From the NCBI GenBank assembly GCA_963803155.1, contig CAWDMN010000052.1:1-64000 (forward strand): a DNA stretch of 64,000 bases. Direction: 5' to 3'. A model generated the notes under the pieces. The model saw only the letters and a list, made by a program, of their open reading frames with translations. It was not told where the DNA came from and made no database searches. Shown here in pieces: positions 27,859-36,091 of this stretch. Numbering within the stretch: the stretch's first letter is position 1; every line of letters begins with the position of its first letter. The position numbers were made by a program, and so were the translations under genes. The stretch comes from CAWDMN01 sp963803155. Lineage in GTDB: Bacteria; Acidobacteriota; Terriglobia; Versatilivoradales; Versatilivoraceae.

Positions 27859-29037
27859 ATGGCTCATCAGAGAATCTACATGAATCAAGCCGCCAGCTCT
27901 TGGCCTAAAGCCCCTGGAGTCGCGGAAGCTGTACTCCAAAGCCTGGAAGAGCTGCCGGAACATCCGGATCGGAGCACTTCTTTGGTTATCGATCATCCGG
28001 GCTGCTGCAGGATACAGCTTGCCAGATTGCTTGGAATCACCGCTTCTGACCGGGTCGTTCTAGCGGGGAACGCGACACATGCCTTGAATTTAGCCATGCT
28101 CGGAGTAGGCGAGAGGATTCGCCGAGTGGTGACTAGCGTGACCGAACACAATTCCGTTCTGCGCCCTTTAAGGCACCTTTGCCGCCGTCGGAAGGCCGCT
28201 CTGGAAATTCTTCCCCGTGATCCGAAAGGTGGGTTGAATTTAGAGCGCTTTGAGCAGGAGTTGAAAAAAAAACCGGACCTGGTAGTTTTTAATCATGCTT
28301 CCAATGTAACGGGACGGGTGTTGAATGTCGGACCTCTCTTTAGAGAGGCCAAGGCTGTCGGTGCTATTACGCTCTTGGATGCTTCTCAATCCTTCGGCCA
28401 AATTGACGTTCATCCGGAAGAATTGAATGCCGATCTGGTGGCATTTACCGGCCATAAGTATTTGTTGGGTCCGCCGGGAACAGGCGGGCTCTACGTTTCT
28501 CCTCAACTGGAACTTGAACAGTTCCTGGTCGGAGGCACGGGAGTTCGCAGCGATTTGGAGTTTCACCCGGAAGACATGCCCGTGCGACTGGAGGCAGGAA
28601 CCCCCAATTGGCCAGGATGGGCTGGGCTGTCTGCTGCCCTCGCCTGGCTGGACTCCGAGCGAGTTAATTTTTTGCACAAGGGGGAAACACTCTATCGGCG
28701 CTTGCTGGAGGGACTTCAGAGCATTTCCGGGATAGAGTTGTTGGATTCCCCCCATCCTGATCAAAACTTGGGAATCGTATCCTTGCGCCTGAAGGGGTGG
28801 AGCGCCGAAGAAGCAGGATATGCGCTCCATGAGAGTTTCGGGATTATCTGCCGGGCGGGATTACATTGTGCCCCTTTGATGGCTCAGTCATTGGGCTGTT
28901 TTCCCGAAGGGACGATCCGATTGAGTTTGTCGGGAAACAACAGCGAAGAGGAAGTAGAAACTGTCCTGGTCGCGCTACAGAAAATGGCGCAACGATCCTC
29001 AGGTTGGGCGGCCCCGCGGATCCTGGTGGGAGCTTGA
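27859..29037 (+). CDS. Cysteine-desulfurase-like (NifS/SufS family) PLP enzyme
   Basis: This 392-residue class-V aminotransferase-fold enzyme would take sulfur from cysteine (or act on a related substrate) via a persulfide. The opening is IYMNQAASSWPKAPGV; GNATHALN and TEHNSVLRPL follow. The PLP lysine is K200 in FTGHKYLLGPPGTGGL. The catalytic-loop cysteine is C337 in CRAGLHCAPL, matching the SufS/CsdA pattern. ATG 27859 is preferred, giving the normal N-terminus; a TTG at 27835 and an ATG at 27880 are alternatives, none with a strong ribosome-binding site. It heads a five-gene plus-strand unit with gaps of 12-45 bases. No SufBCD or IscU scaffold gene is near, so the sulfur acceptor may be one of the small downstream proteins (inference). 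Confidence 0.85.
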   Translation: MAHQRIYMNQAASSWPKAPGVAEAVLQSLEELPEHPDRSTSLVIDHPGCCRIQLARLLGITASDRVVLAGNATHALNLAMLGVGERIRRVVTSVTEHNSVLRPLRHLCRRRKAALEILPRDPKGGLNLERFEQELKKKPDLVVFNHASNVTGRVLNVGPLFREAKAVGAITLLDASQSFGQIDVHPEELNADLVAFTGHKYLLGPPGTGGLYVSPQLELEQFLVGGTGVRSDLEFHPEDMPVRLEAGTPNWPGWAGLSAALAWLDSERVNFLHKGETLYRRLLEGLQSISGIELLDSPHPDQNLGIVSLRLKGWSAEEAGYALHESFGIICRAGLHCAPLMAQSLGCFPEGTIRLSLSGNNSEEEVETVLVALQKMAQRSSGWAAPRILVGA

Positions 29038-29053
29038 GGTCAAGTGTCAATCT

Positions 29054-29338
29054 ATGAAAATTGTTGAACAACGCAAGTTGGAAGACTGCATCGACGGAAG
29101 TCAAATCTATCAATACTCTTTTGACCAGCCCTGGACGGAACTTCGAATTCTGTCTCTTAAGAAGTTGGGCCGCTTAGAATATTTCAAAGATTTTCCGCGG
29201 CCTTTTTTCCGGCTCTGCGGAACACGTGGTCTGCAAATTAAAGGGGTCGGTGGAGGGACCACTTGCCAAATCTTTTTCCCGAGCACTGGAAAGGAGGTCC
29301 TGTGGGAAGATATTCGGCTTTTTTTTGAGTCTGAATAG
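29054..29338 (+). CDS. Small three-cysteine protein of unknown function
   Basis: This 94-residue protein starts 16 bases after the desulfurase gene. GAGG lies about 13 bases upstream of ATG 29054. It has three cysteines (in LEDCIDG, FRLCGTRG and GTTCQIFFP), a hydrophilic start and a mixed alpha/beta pattern, but no family that I recognise. The position and the cysteines suggest a sulfur carrier or an acceptor of persulfide from the enzyme upstream (inference). It ends 45 bases before the next small gene. Confidence 0.6.
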   Translation: MKIVEQRKLEDCIDGSQIYQYSFDQPWTELRILSLKKLGRLEYFKDFPRPFFRLCGTRGLQIKGVGGGTTCQIFFPSTGKEVLWEDIRLFFESE

Positions 29339-29383
29339 AGAGATTAATTTTTACTTTTCCAACTTATTTATCAGGAGTTGCCT

Positions 29384-29575
29384 ATGGGTCAGAAATTGAT
29401 GAAGTGTTATGAGTTTGTGGGCCAGCAGGGTGGATTGCAGGCCCAGATGCGGTTGGCCATGAAGACCGGCTGCCCCTCTGCCAAGGCCGTCAACGCTCCG
29501 GAAACTCCGGACCTGGTTGCGAAGTTCAAGGCGGCAGTGAAGGAAATTACCGGGAAAGATGCTCCCATTGTATAA
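29384..29575 (+). CDS. Small conserved-looking protein (63 residues), unknown function
   Basis: The start is fixed by CAGGAG at 29372-29377, six bases before ATG 29384. The sequence, MGQKLMKCYEFVGQQGGLQA followed by RLAMKTGCPSAKA and KEITGKDAPI, is alpha-helical and has two cysteines. It ends 12 bases before the next gene, which carries its own AAAGGAGG overlapping this stop region. No domain is recognised. It is clearly expressed as part of the operon, judged by the ribosome-binding sites on both sides. Confidence 0.6.
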   Translation: MGQKLMKCYEFVGQQGGLQAQMRLAMKTGCPSAKAVNAPETPDLVAKFKAAVKEITGKDAPIV

Positions 29576-29587
29576 AGGAGGAAGGAT

Positions 29588-30124
29588 ATGGCTATATTCA
29601 AAAAAACTGAATTTCAAATTGATCACAAGTTTGATCCAAAAAGTTGCCGGCACACTTTGAATGGTGTCAATGTTGCCCTTCATTGCCATCACTTTACTTC
29701 GCTTTACACGCAACTGGCTGACGATTGCAGTATGTTCGATGCCAAAAAGCTGTTGGCGGAAGCGACCGAAGACGCCTTTTTTGGAATGCTGAAAAACTAT
29801 TTTGAAACACAACAAATATGTTGTTCGCGTGACCGGATCTCCCTGGCGGAACAGTGTTATGCCGCCATCGGTCTCGGCCAGATGAAAGTGGCCTTTGCCG
29901 GACCTGATTCAGGAGAAGTGGAATTACAGCATTCGCATGTAGACTCAGGCTGGATAAAAAAATGGGGCAAGCGCAACAATCCGGTGAATTTCATAACCTG
30001 CGGCTATATTGCGGGGCTATTCTCCGCCGTATTTAATCACCCCACTCGTTCTTATGATGTCATCGAAACTCAAAGCATTGTGGCGGGGGCAGCTTCTTCC
30101 CGCTTCAAAGTCATTGCCCGATAA
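29588..30124 (+). CDS. V4R-like (4-vinyl-reductase fold) domain protein 1
   Basis: This 178-residue protein starts at ATG 29588 behind AAAGGAGGAAGG. Distinctive features are ALHCHHFTSLYTQLADDC near residue 30, a central HSHVDSGWIKKWGK, and a C-terminal CGYIAGLFSAVFNHPTRSYD followed by VAGAASSRFKV. The last part resembles the V4R small-molecule-binding fold. Several Cys and His (CRHTL, CHHF, CCSRD, HSH) could form a metal or cofactor site. No signal peptide is present, so it is cytoplasmic. It is 12 bases upstream of a second protein with a similar C-terminal pattern; the two may form a complex (inference). Confidence 0.55.
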   Translation: MAIFKKTEFQIDHKFDPKSCRHTLNGVNVALHCHHFTSLYTQLADDCSMFDAKKLLAEATEDAFFGMLKNYFETQQICCSRDRISLAEQCYAAIGLGQMKVAFAGPDSGEVELQHSHVDSGWIKKWGKRNNPVNFITCGYIAGLFSAVFNHPTRSYDVIETQSIVAGAASSRFKVIAR

Positions 30125-30136
30125 GAGGAGAAAAAA

Positions 30137-30742
30137 ATGGCCATAGATAGGAAACGAATTATCGACGCTTTATCGAAGATCGAATTGGTCGGCAATGAGG
30201 AAGGTCTGATCCCCGCTTGCAATGTGCTGGTGAACCAGTTGCCTTCTTCGCTGTGGAACGGTTTTGCCGAAAAATTAACCATGCATGTCGAGGCGGATTT
30301 GTTGGAGGTGGCTGAAACTCTGCTCGTGAATGCGGCCCATGAATGCGGATACCACACCGGCTACGGAATTATTACTTCGGAAGAATGGAAAGCCGTTGTT
30401 GCTCCCATGGTGGAAAAAGTCCCGGAAGATATCCTGCATGGCGCTTTTGCGGTTTTTACCGCTTGGGGGTGGGCAAAGAGCGAAATCGTGGAATTAGTTC
30501 CCAACGAAAAGATGGTGGTCCGAGCATACGATTACTATGAATCTGATGTGGTGAGCTATGGTGCCAGCAGCAAGAAAAGTGCATACATGATCCGCGGCGT
30601 CTGTGCGGCGTTTATGGACTTAGCCTATGGAGGACCATATGACGTTACGGGAAAGACGTCATTAAACACTTTCCAGTGCGTCCAGACTGCAGGGATTGAA
30701 TGCGGAGATGAGTATGGGGAGTTTGTAGTGACTCGTGCCTGA
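30137..30742 (+). CDS. V4R-like domain protein 2
   Basis: This 201-residue cytoplasmic protein starts at ATG 30137 behind AGAGGAG. Its N-terminus is helical. HECGYHTGYGIITSEEWKAV near residue 70 is typical of a helical cap. The C-terminal CVQTAGIECGDEYGEFVV resembles the last strands of a V4R domain, where a Cys-containing loop precedes a final Phe-x-Val strand. Its order (EYYESD.., K-x2-Y, RG-x-C) resembles the C-terminal half of the preceding protein, but with low overall identity. It closes the five-gene unit and is followed by a bidirectional terminator. Function unknown. Confidence 0.55.
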   Translation: MAIDRKRIIDALSKIELVGNEEGLIPACNVLVNQLPSSLWNGFAEKLTMHVEADLLEVAETLLVNAAHECGYHTGYGIITSEEWKAVVAPMVEKVPEDILHGAFAVFTAWGWAKSEIVELVPNEKMVVRAYDYYESDVVSYGASSKKSAYMIRGVCAAFMDLAYGGPYDVTGKTSLNTFQCVQTAGIECGDEYGEFVVTRA

Positions 30743-30888
30743 TTTTATCTCGGGATTGAATGAGTTGGATGCTTCCAATAAGCTCAGGCCTGAACTTACA
30801 AGATCTAGCTTTCCAGGAAGGGTCGCATCCCCCTTGTAAAAACAGCCTGAGCCCGCCCTGGTTCAAAAAATCACCCGTAGCTAAGACT

Positions 30889-30919
30889 CCAAGGCCGGCG
30901 TTCTCAGCGCCGGCCTTGG
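30889..30919. terminator. Bidirectional rho-independent terminator
   Basis: A perfect 12-bp stem CCAAGGCCGGCG (30889-30900) and CGCCGGCCTTGG (30908-30919) encloses a 7-base loop. A T-run on the plus strand (30930-30935) and an A-run upstream (30865-30870, a T-run on the minus strand) allow termination of both the V4R operon and the convergent hsp20 gene. Confidence 0.85.
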
Positions 30920-30935
30920 CATCCTTTGGATTTTT

Positions 30936-31436
30936 TCAAGCGGCTTTGACCGTGATTTTCTTTACCTCTTTTTGTGCTTGAGGAGTCTTGGGAAGGCTGA
31001 TCTTCAGAACTCCCTTCTTGAAGTGAGCTTCCACCTTCTCCACATCAATCCCTTCCGGGAGCTCAAAGCTTCGGCTGAAAGAGCCAAAATTCCGCTCCAC
31101 AAGGTGGTAGTCTTTCTGCTTTTCTTCCTTTTCTTCTTTCTTCTCCCCCTTGACCGTCAGCATGTTGTTGTCAATGGACAGATCGATATCCTTTTCGTCC
31201 ATGCCGGGCAGTTCGGCGGAGATCAAATACTCTTTCTCGTTTTCCTCTACATCCAGGCGGGGCGAGAAATTTCCCAGTTGCCGCTCCCCTGTTCCTGCCG
31301 GGGCTAGACCGACCCCCCCGAAAAATGAATCAAACATGTTCGCAAGATTTGCATTCCAAGGCCAAAGGGATGGAACTTCGACTCGGCGCACCGGGAGACA
31401 TTGATTTCTCCAACTCCAAGGTATTAGATATTTCAT
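30936..31436 (-). CDS. Small heat shock protein, Hsp20/alpha-crystallin family
   Basis: This 166-residue ATP-independent chaperone has an alpha-crystallin domain (about 60-155) with ISAELPGMDEKDIDLSID, GSFSRSFELPEGID and GVLKISLPK. A C-terminal ITV stands in for the I-x-I anchor. The start at 31436 is chosen for AAAGGAG 6-7 bases upstream and for the promoter match. It has its own promoter at 31508-31536 and shares the terminator at 30889-30919 with the convergent operon. The lysine- and glutamate-rich loop (KGEKKEEKEEKQKDY) is normal for the family. Confidence 0.95.
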   Translation of the reverse strand: MKYLIPWSWRNQCLPVRRVEVPSLWPWNANLANMFDSFFGGVGLAPAGTGERQLGNFSPRLDVEENEKEYLISAELPGMDEKDIDLSIDNNMLTVKGEKKEEKEEKQKDYHLVERNFGSFSRSFELPEGIDVEKVEAHFKKGVLKISLPKTPQAQKEVKKITVKAA

Positions 31437-32370
31437 GGTTAGCTCCTTTATTCTTGAGATCAAGCGCGGGCTTCAGGTTGATGCCGCGTCTTTCTGCTTG
31501 CGGCTTTTATATAAGATCACAAATCGCGGTTGTCAAAAGGGGATGCGGTTAGCAAGAGATGCCAATGGGAAATGGCTTAACTACTTCTTAAATTCTTGAT
31601 CGCGACCCCTGGTTCAAAGCGGAAATCTCCGTGGAGCGTAGGGGAGAGCATATTCAAGTGAGTTCCCCGATTTTCGTGGGGGGGGGGGGGATGACCTGGG
31701 AACACAATGGAAAGTTGCCCATTCCGGCGGATTTTAGTGACAAGGATTGTTTGTGGGATCCGGAGTGATGAAGACAGGGCGCAAAAACATCGTGGGGCTA
31801 CATCTCAAACAGTCTGGGATGCATTGGCAGCTTCCAAGGGCCAATGCCATGATCGCTCTGCGTTGCAGGGATTTGAGTGGCTGCTGGGAGGCGTACGCAA
31901 CTGCTTGAGTTCGCGCCCTACAAATTTGTCCTACACCCATCTTTTTGAAACCTCCCTCCGAAATTTGGCAAAATTCTACAATTTTTCGAATAAATTTTCT
32001 CAACGGCTTTAGGTCATCAACTGGAAACGACGCATCAAAGATCACTGGAATCAACTAATTACATAGCTTTGTCAAAAACTCTGCGATTCGGAACCCAATT
32101 TGCATTTCTTTGGTCGCAATCTGAAGAAAATCGCTATATTAACCCTGCTGATTCTTTGGGCAACTATTTTCATTTATTGCCAAAACTATTCAGAGGTCTT
32201 CGATGGGTTGGCTGAAACCGGCTCTGCTCGTAGTTGCTGGGGTTCAAAAAAATGGCTCTTATGTCGGGTATGGCCCCGGTAATAACCGTGTTTCACTGGA
32301 TACAGGCATACAGAATCTGTCGGTGGTTCTCATGACAAAGCTGCCAAAAACGAATAAGAGGAGAGAAACG
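31437..32370. other. Intergenic region upstream of hsp20 and the TonB receptor
   Basis: About 930 bases separate the divergent hsp20 and TonB receptor genes. It contains the hsp20 promoter and a G13 homopolymer (31678-31690). An open frame at 32100-32282 has one hydrophobic segment but no ribosome-binding site; I do not call it. Confidence 0.4.
31508..31536 (-). promoter_or_regulatory. Sigma-70 promoter of hsp20
   Basis: On the minus strand TTGACA (31536-31531) is followed after 17 bases by TATATA (31513-31508). Transcription would begin near 31500, giving a leader of about 65 bases before ATG 31436. No CIRCE element or HrcA site was seen. Confidence 0.7.
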
Positions 32371-35300
32371 ATGATGAATCATTATCGGTCGAGCCCAAGA
32401 TTTTGGATACTCTTCGGGTTTGTTTTAGTTTTAGTGCTCCCTATCCAATTATCCGCAGATGTCACGGGAGCGTTCCTGGGAGTGGCTAAAGATCAAAGCG
32501 GAGCGGTCCTGCCTGGAGTTCATGTCGTAGCCACCAATCTGGACACCAATCTAAGCAAGGAATCTCAGACCGATTCAGCGGGCCAGTATCGCATCCTAGC
32601 TTTGCCCATCGGCAGGTACAAAATTGAAGCCACGCTCTCTGGGTTTCAGAAGTTTTTAGCCACTGAAATCGCTCTGAGCGTCAACGATCAGCATCGGCTC
32701 GACGTTACCCTTCACGTGGGCAATGTCGAGCAGCGGATTGAAGTCAGTGATACAGGGGTTCAAGTCCAAACCACTAATACGCAGTTGGGAGAAGTGATTG
32801 ATGAAAAGAAAGTCCTGACCTTGCCTCTCAACGGGCGGAGCTATATCGACTTGCTGGGACTGCAGGCCGGTGTGGTTCCCACCACTTCAGGATCCATAGA
32901 GCAGAACCGTGCGGTATCCGGGGGACTCTCGGCTGGAAACGTTTCCGTCAATGGGCAGCGGGAAACAGCCAACGCTTTCTTGGTTAATGGTGGCGATGTC
33001 AGTGAGGGACGGAACCTGGGGACGTCCGTGATCCCCAACTTGGACTCGGTGGCGGAGTTTCGTCTCATTACCAACAGCTTTGATGCCGAGTATGGGCGTT
33101 TTAGCGGCGCCGTCATGAATGCCATCACCAAATCGGGTTCCAACGGTTTTCATGGCACTGCCTTCGAGTTCTTAAGAAATGAGGCGCTGGACGCCAGAAA
33201 CTTCTTCGATCCAGAAAAGAAGGGGCTGTTCCGCCGCAACCAGTTTGGCTATGCGATTGGCGGTCCGGCCATCAAGAACCGGCTCTTCTGGTTTACCGAC
33301 TACCAAGGCACGCGTGAAACCCGCGGAATCAGCACCGGCCTCGTGACATTGCCCTCAGTGGCAATGCGCGGGGGAGACTTCTCCGCAATGCCGGACGGCT
33401 TCCTGGATGCCGACGGGAATCCCCAAACTGTCAAGGGACCTGGATGGGCCTCAACGCTGTCGGGTCGTTTGGGTTATAGTGTGCGGGATGGCGAACCTTA
33501 CAGCCCTGCGGGCTGCACGAGCACGGCGGATTGTGTCTTCCCGGGTGGAATAATTCCCCAGCGGGCCTTCTCTTCGGCCGCCGTCGGAATGATGCCGTAT
33601 ATTCCTCTGCCCAACTCGGGCCTCGACGGTTTCACGACTGCCGGCGCTAATAATTTAGTTAGAGATGACAAATTCGGGCAGAAAGTGGACTTCATCAACA
33701 AGCTGACTGGGAACTGGTCGATTTACTACTTCATTGACGATACAACCTTGACCAACCCTCTGGCTGCCGCCAACGTGCCCGGGTTTCCAACCATCACACC
33801 GACGCGAGTTCAGCAAGCGTTGGTTAGCAACACCTATGTTTTCGGTCCATCCGCCGTGAACGAAGCTCGCATAGGGTACACTCGAATGTCAACCACGATA
33901 GACAAGCCTGCCGGAGGGTTCGGGGACCTCGCTCAGCTGGGATTTGTGACTGGACCAGGTACTTTAGGATTGATTAACTCAGGCCCTCCGGGTTTTGATG
34001 TTGTCCCAAACGTTGCCTTAAATAATTTTCAAATTGGACCTCCCACCATCACGACCGGTCAACCCAACAATACGTTTTATCTCACCGACAATTTTTCCAA
34101 GATCTACAAGAGCCATACCTTCAAATTCGGGGGTGAGGCTCGCTACTTGCAGGTGAATGAACGAAATGTCTGTGCACCAACAGGCAATTTTACCTTTGAT
34201 GGAACGGAAACCGGAAACGATTTTGCCGACTACCTGATAGGTGCACCAAATAGCTTCACTCAGTGCAGCCAGCAGTTCCTGGATTCCCGCAGCCACTATG
34301 GAGGGCTTTTCATGCAGGATTCATTCCGCATCAAACCTAACCTCACCCTGAACTATGGTCTTCGTTGGGAATACAGCCAGCCCTGGTGGGATACTCAAGG
34401 CAAAATCGAAACGATAGTCCCGGGCCTTCAATCCACACAATTTCCGACTGCTCCTCTCGGCTGGGTAGTGCCGGGCGACCCGGGGATTCCCAAAACACTG
34501 GCGCCTACAGACTACAACAACTTCGCGCCGCGAATCGGTCTGGCCTTCTCCCCCGGGTTCAGCGAGGGCGCGCTGGGGAAGATTTTCGGGGGACCGGGAA
34601 AAACCAGTATCCGTGCCTCTTTCGGGATTTACTACACAGCCATTGAAGATCTCAACCTCTTTTACGAAGTAGGGGACGCCCCCTTTGGTAGATATTGGAC
34701 CGCTCCTCTTCCCGTAAAATTTGAAGAACCTTACAGAACCCGCTTTGACGGGACTTCCCAGGGCCAACGTTTCCCGTTTACCTTTCCCGTTCCTGGCGAT
34801 CCCGCCAACGCAACCTTGGACTATTCAGGCTATTTGCCCATTTCCTATTCACCCGGCTACGACATCCACAACCGCCAGCCTTATGCCGAACACTATAATT
34901 TCACGATTCAACGGGAATTGTCTCCCTCGACGGTCATGACGCTGGCTTACGTCGGCACCCAGGGACACAAATTGATCTCCCAGTATGACGCCAATCCTGG
35001 CGATGCCCAGCTCTGCCTGAGTTTGACCGGAGCCGGGGTGATGCCGGGCACGCCCGAATGTGGACCCAACATGTCTCAGCAAGATTTCACGCGTCCGGAT
35101 GGCTCCATCGTTCATGGAACTCGCTGGCGGCTTGGCCCGGCGTTCGGGTACGGCAATACGTTTACGGTCAACCTCGCCAACTCCAATTACAATTCCTTCC
35201 AAGCAACTGTCGAAAGGAAGGCGGCAAATCTCACCTTCCTGGGAGCCTATACGTTCTCCAAGGGCATCGATAATTCTTCAGCATTTAACGATTGGGTGAA

Positions 35301-35880
35301 TTTCTCCAACTACCGGCTGAGTCGCGCCCTTTCCTCCTACGATCTGACTCACAATTTTGTATTCAGCTACAATTATCTTCTCCCATTCGACCGGACTTTC
35401 TCGACAGCTCCAAAGCGATTGACGGAAGGGTGGAGTATCACAGGTATTACCCGCTTTGCCACTGGCTTCCCTGTTTCCATCAGGCAGGGAGAAGACCGAT
35501 CATTGACGGACAGCAATACAGATGTTCCAAACTTTGTTGGTCCTGTGAAGATTCAAGATCCGAGACTGCCTGGTCCCGACGGGAGTCCTAACCTCTACTT
35601 CTACCCCGACGCCTTCCAAACCGGCCCTTACGGACAATTCGGGAACTCAAGTCGAAGGTTTTTCCATGGGCCGGGATTTAACAACTGGGATTTCTCGCTG
35701 CAGAAATCCACCAAGTTGCGGGAAAGCATGTCATTGCATTTCCGGGCAGAATTCTTCAATATTTTCAACCATACTCAGTTTGATAACCCAAGTGGTAACT
35801 TCAGCAGCAGCCGATTTGGAAGGGTCACCGGAGCCAGAGACCCGCGCATCGGCCAGATGAGCTTGAAGTTCATGTGGTAG
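32371..35880 (+). CDS. TonB-dependent outer-membrane receptor, Oar-like
   Basis: This 1169-residue outer-membrane receptor starts at ATG 32371 with GAGGAG 8 bases upstream, giving a signal peptide (about residues 1-31). A carboxypeptidase-regulatory-like domain (about 33-115) has DQSGAVLPGVHVVATNLDTN. A plug (about 130-260) has VLTLPLNGRSYIDLLGLQAG and DAEYGRFSGAVMNAITKSGS, and a 22-strand-type barrel follows. It ends in FKFMW-like SLKFMW, with aromatic C-terminus. The layout is typical of the expanded receptor family of Acidobacteria that probably imports or binds oligosaccharides or peptides. The 601-residue TPR protein follows about 210 bases downstream. A weak hairpin with CG-rich stem lies at about 35892-35920. 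Confidence 0.92.
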   Translation: MMNHYRSSPRFWILFGFVLVLVLPIQLSADVTGAFLGVAKDQSGAVLPGVHVVATNLDTNLSKESQTDSAGQYRILALPIGRYKIEATLSGFQKFLATEIALSVNDQHRLDVTLHVGNVEQRIEVSDTGVQVQTTNTQLGEVIDEKKVLTLPLNGRSYIDLLGLQAGVVPTTSGSIEQNRAVSGGLSAGNVSVNGQRETANAFLVNGGDVSEGRNLGTSVIPNLDSVAEFRLITNSFDAEYGRFSGAVMNAITKSGSNGFHGTAFEFLRNEALDARNFFDPEKKGLFRRNQFGYAIGGPAIKNRLFWFTDYQGTRETRGISTGLVTLPSVAMRGGDFSAMPDGFLDADGNPQTVKGPGWASTLSGRLGYSVRDGEPYSPAGCTSTADCVFPGGIIPQRAFSSAAVGMMPYIPLPNSGLDGFTTAGANNLVRDDKFGQKVDFINKLTGNWSIYYFIDDTTLTNPLAAANVPGFPTITPTRVQQALVSNTYVFGPSAVNEARIGYTRMSTTIDKPAGGFGDLAQLGFVTGPGTLGLINSGPPGFDVVPNVALNNFQIGPPTITTGQPNNTFYLTDNFSKIYKSHTFKFGGEARYLQVNERNVCAPTGNFTFDGTETGNDFADYLIGAPNSFTQCSQQFLDSRSHYGGLFMQDSFRIKPNLTLNYGLRWEYSQPWWDTQGKIETIVPGLQSTQFPTAPLGWVVPGDPGIPKTLAPTDYNNFAPRIGLAFSPGFSEGALGKIFGGPGKTSIRASFGIYYTAIEDLNLFYEVGDAPFGRYWTAPLPVKFEEPYRTRFDGTSQGQRFPFTFPVPGDPANATLDYSGYLPISYSPGYDIHNRQPYAEHYNFTIQRELSPSTVMTLAYVGTQGHKLISQYDANPGDAQLCLSLTGAGVMPGTPECGPNMSQQDFTRPDGSIVHGTRWRLGPAFGYGNTFTVNLANSNYNSFQATVERKAANLTFLGAYTFSKGIDNSSAFNDWVNFSNYRLSRALSSYDLTHNFVFSYNYLLPFDRTFSTAPKRLTEGWSITGITRFATGFPVSIRQGEDRSLTDSNTDVPNFVGPVKIQDPRLPGPDGSPNLYFYPDAFQTGPYGQFGNSSRRFFHGPGFNNWDFSLQKSTKLRESMSLHFRAEFFNIFNHTQFDNPSGNFSSSRFGRVTGARDPRIGQMSLKFMW

Positions 35881-36091
35881 ATCAAAACCTTCCTGGGGGC
35901 GGTCTTTCTGGATCGCCCCTAAGGATTCATGCAACCCCATTGCCTTCCTGAAAGATCACTTGGTCTCAATAAGCAACCAGATTAGGAAGTCTATTCTTTA
36001 GGCATTGCAAAGACGAGATGCACGGGCTAGACTTTTTGTGTTCGGAGACGGAAATAATAAGAAGAACACATCAGGCAGATGAGGCCGTAAT

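Noticed and set aside
31707..32012. 101-codon open frame before the TonB receptor
   Set aside because: No ribosome-binding site, no recognisable protein features.
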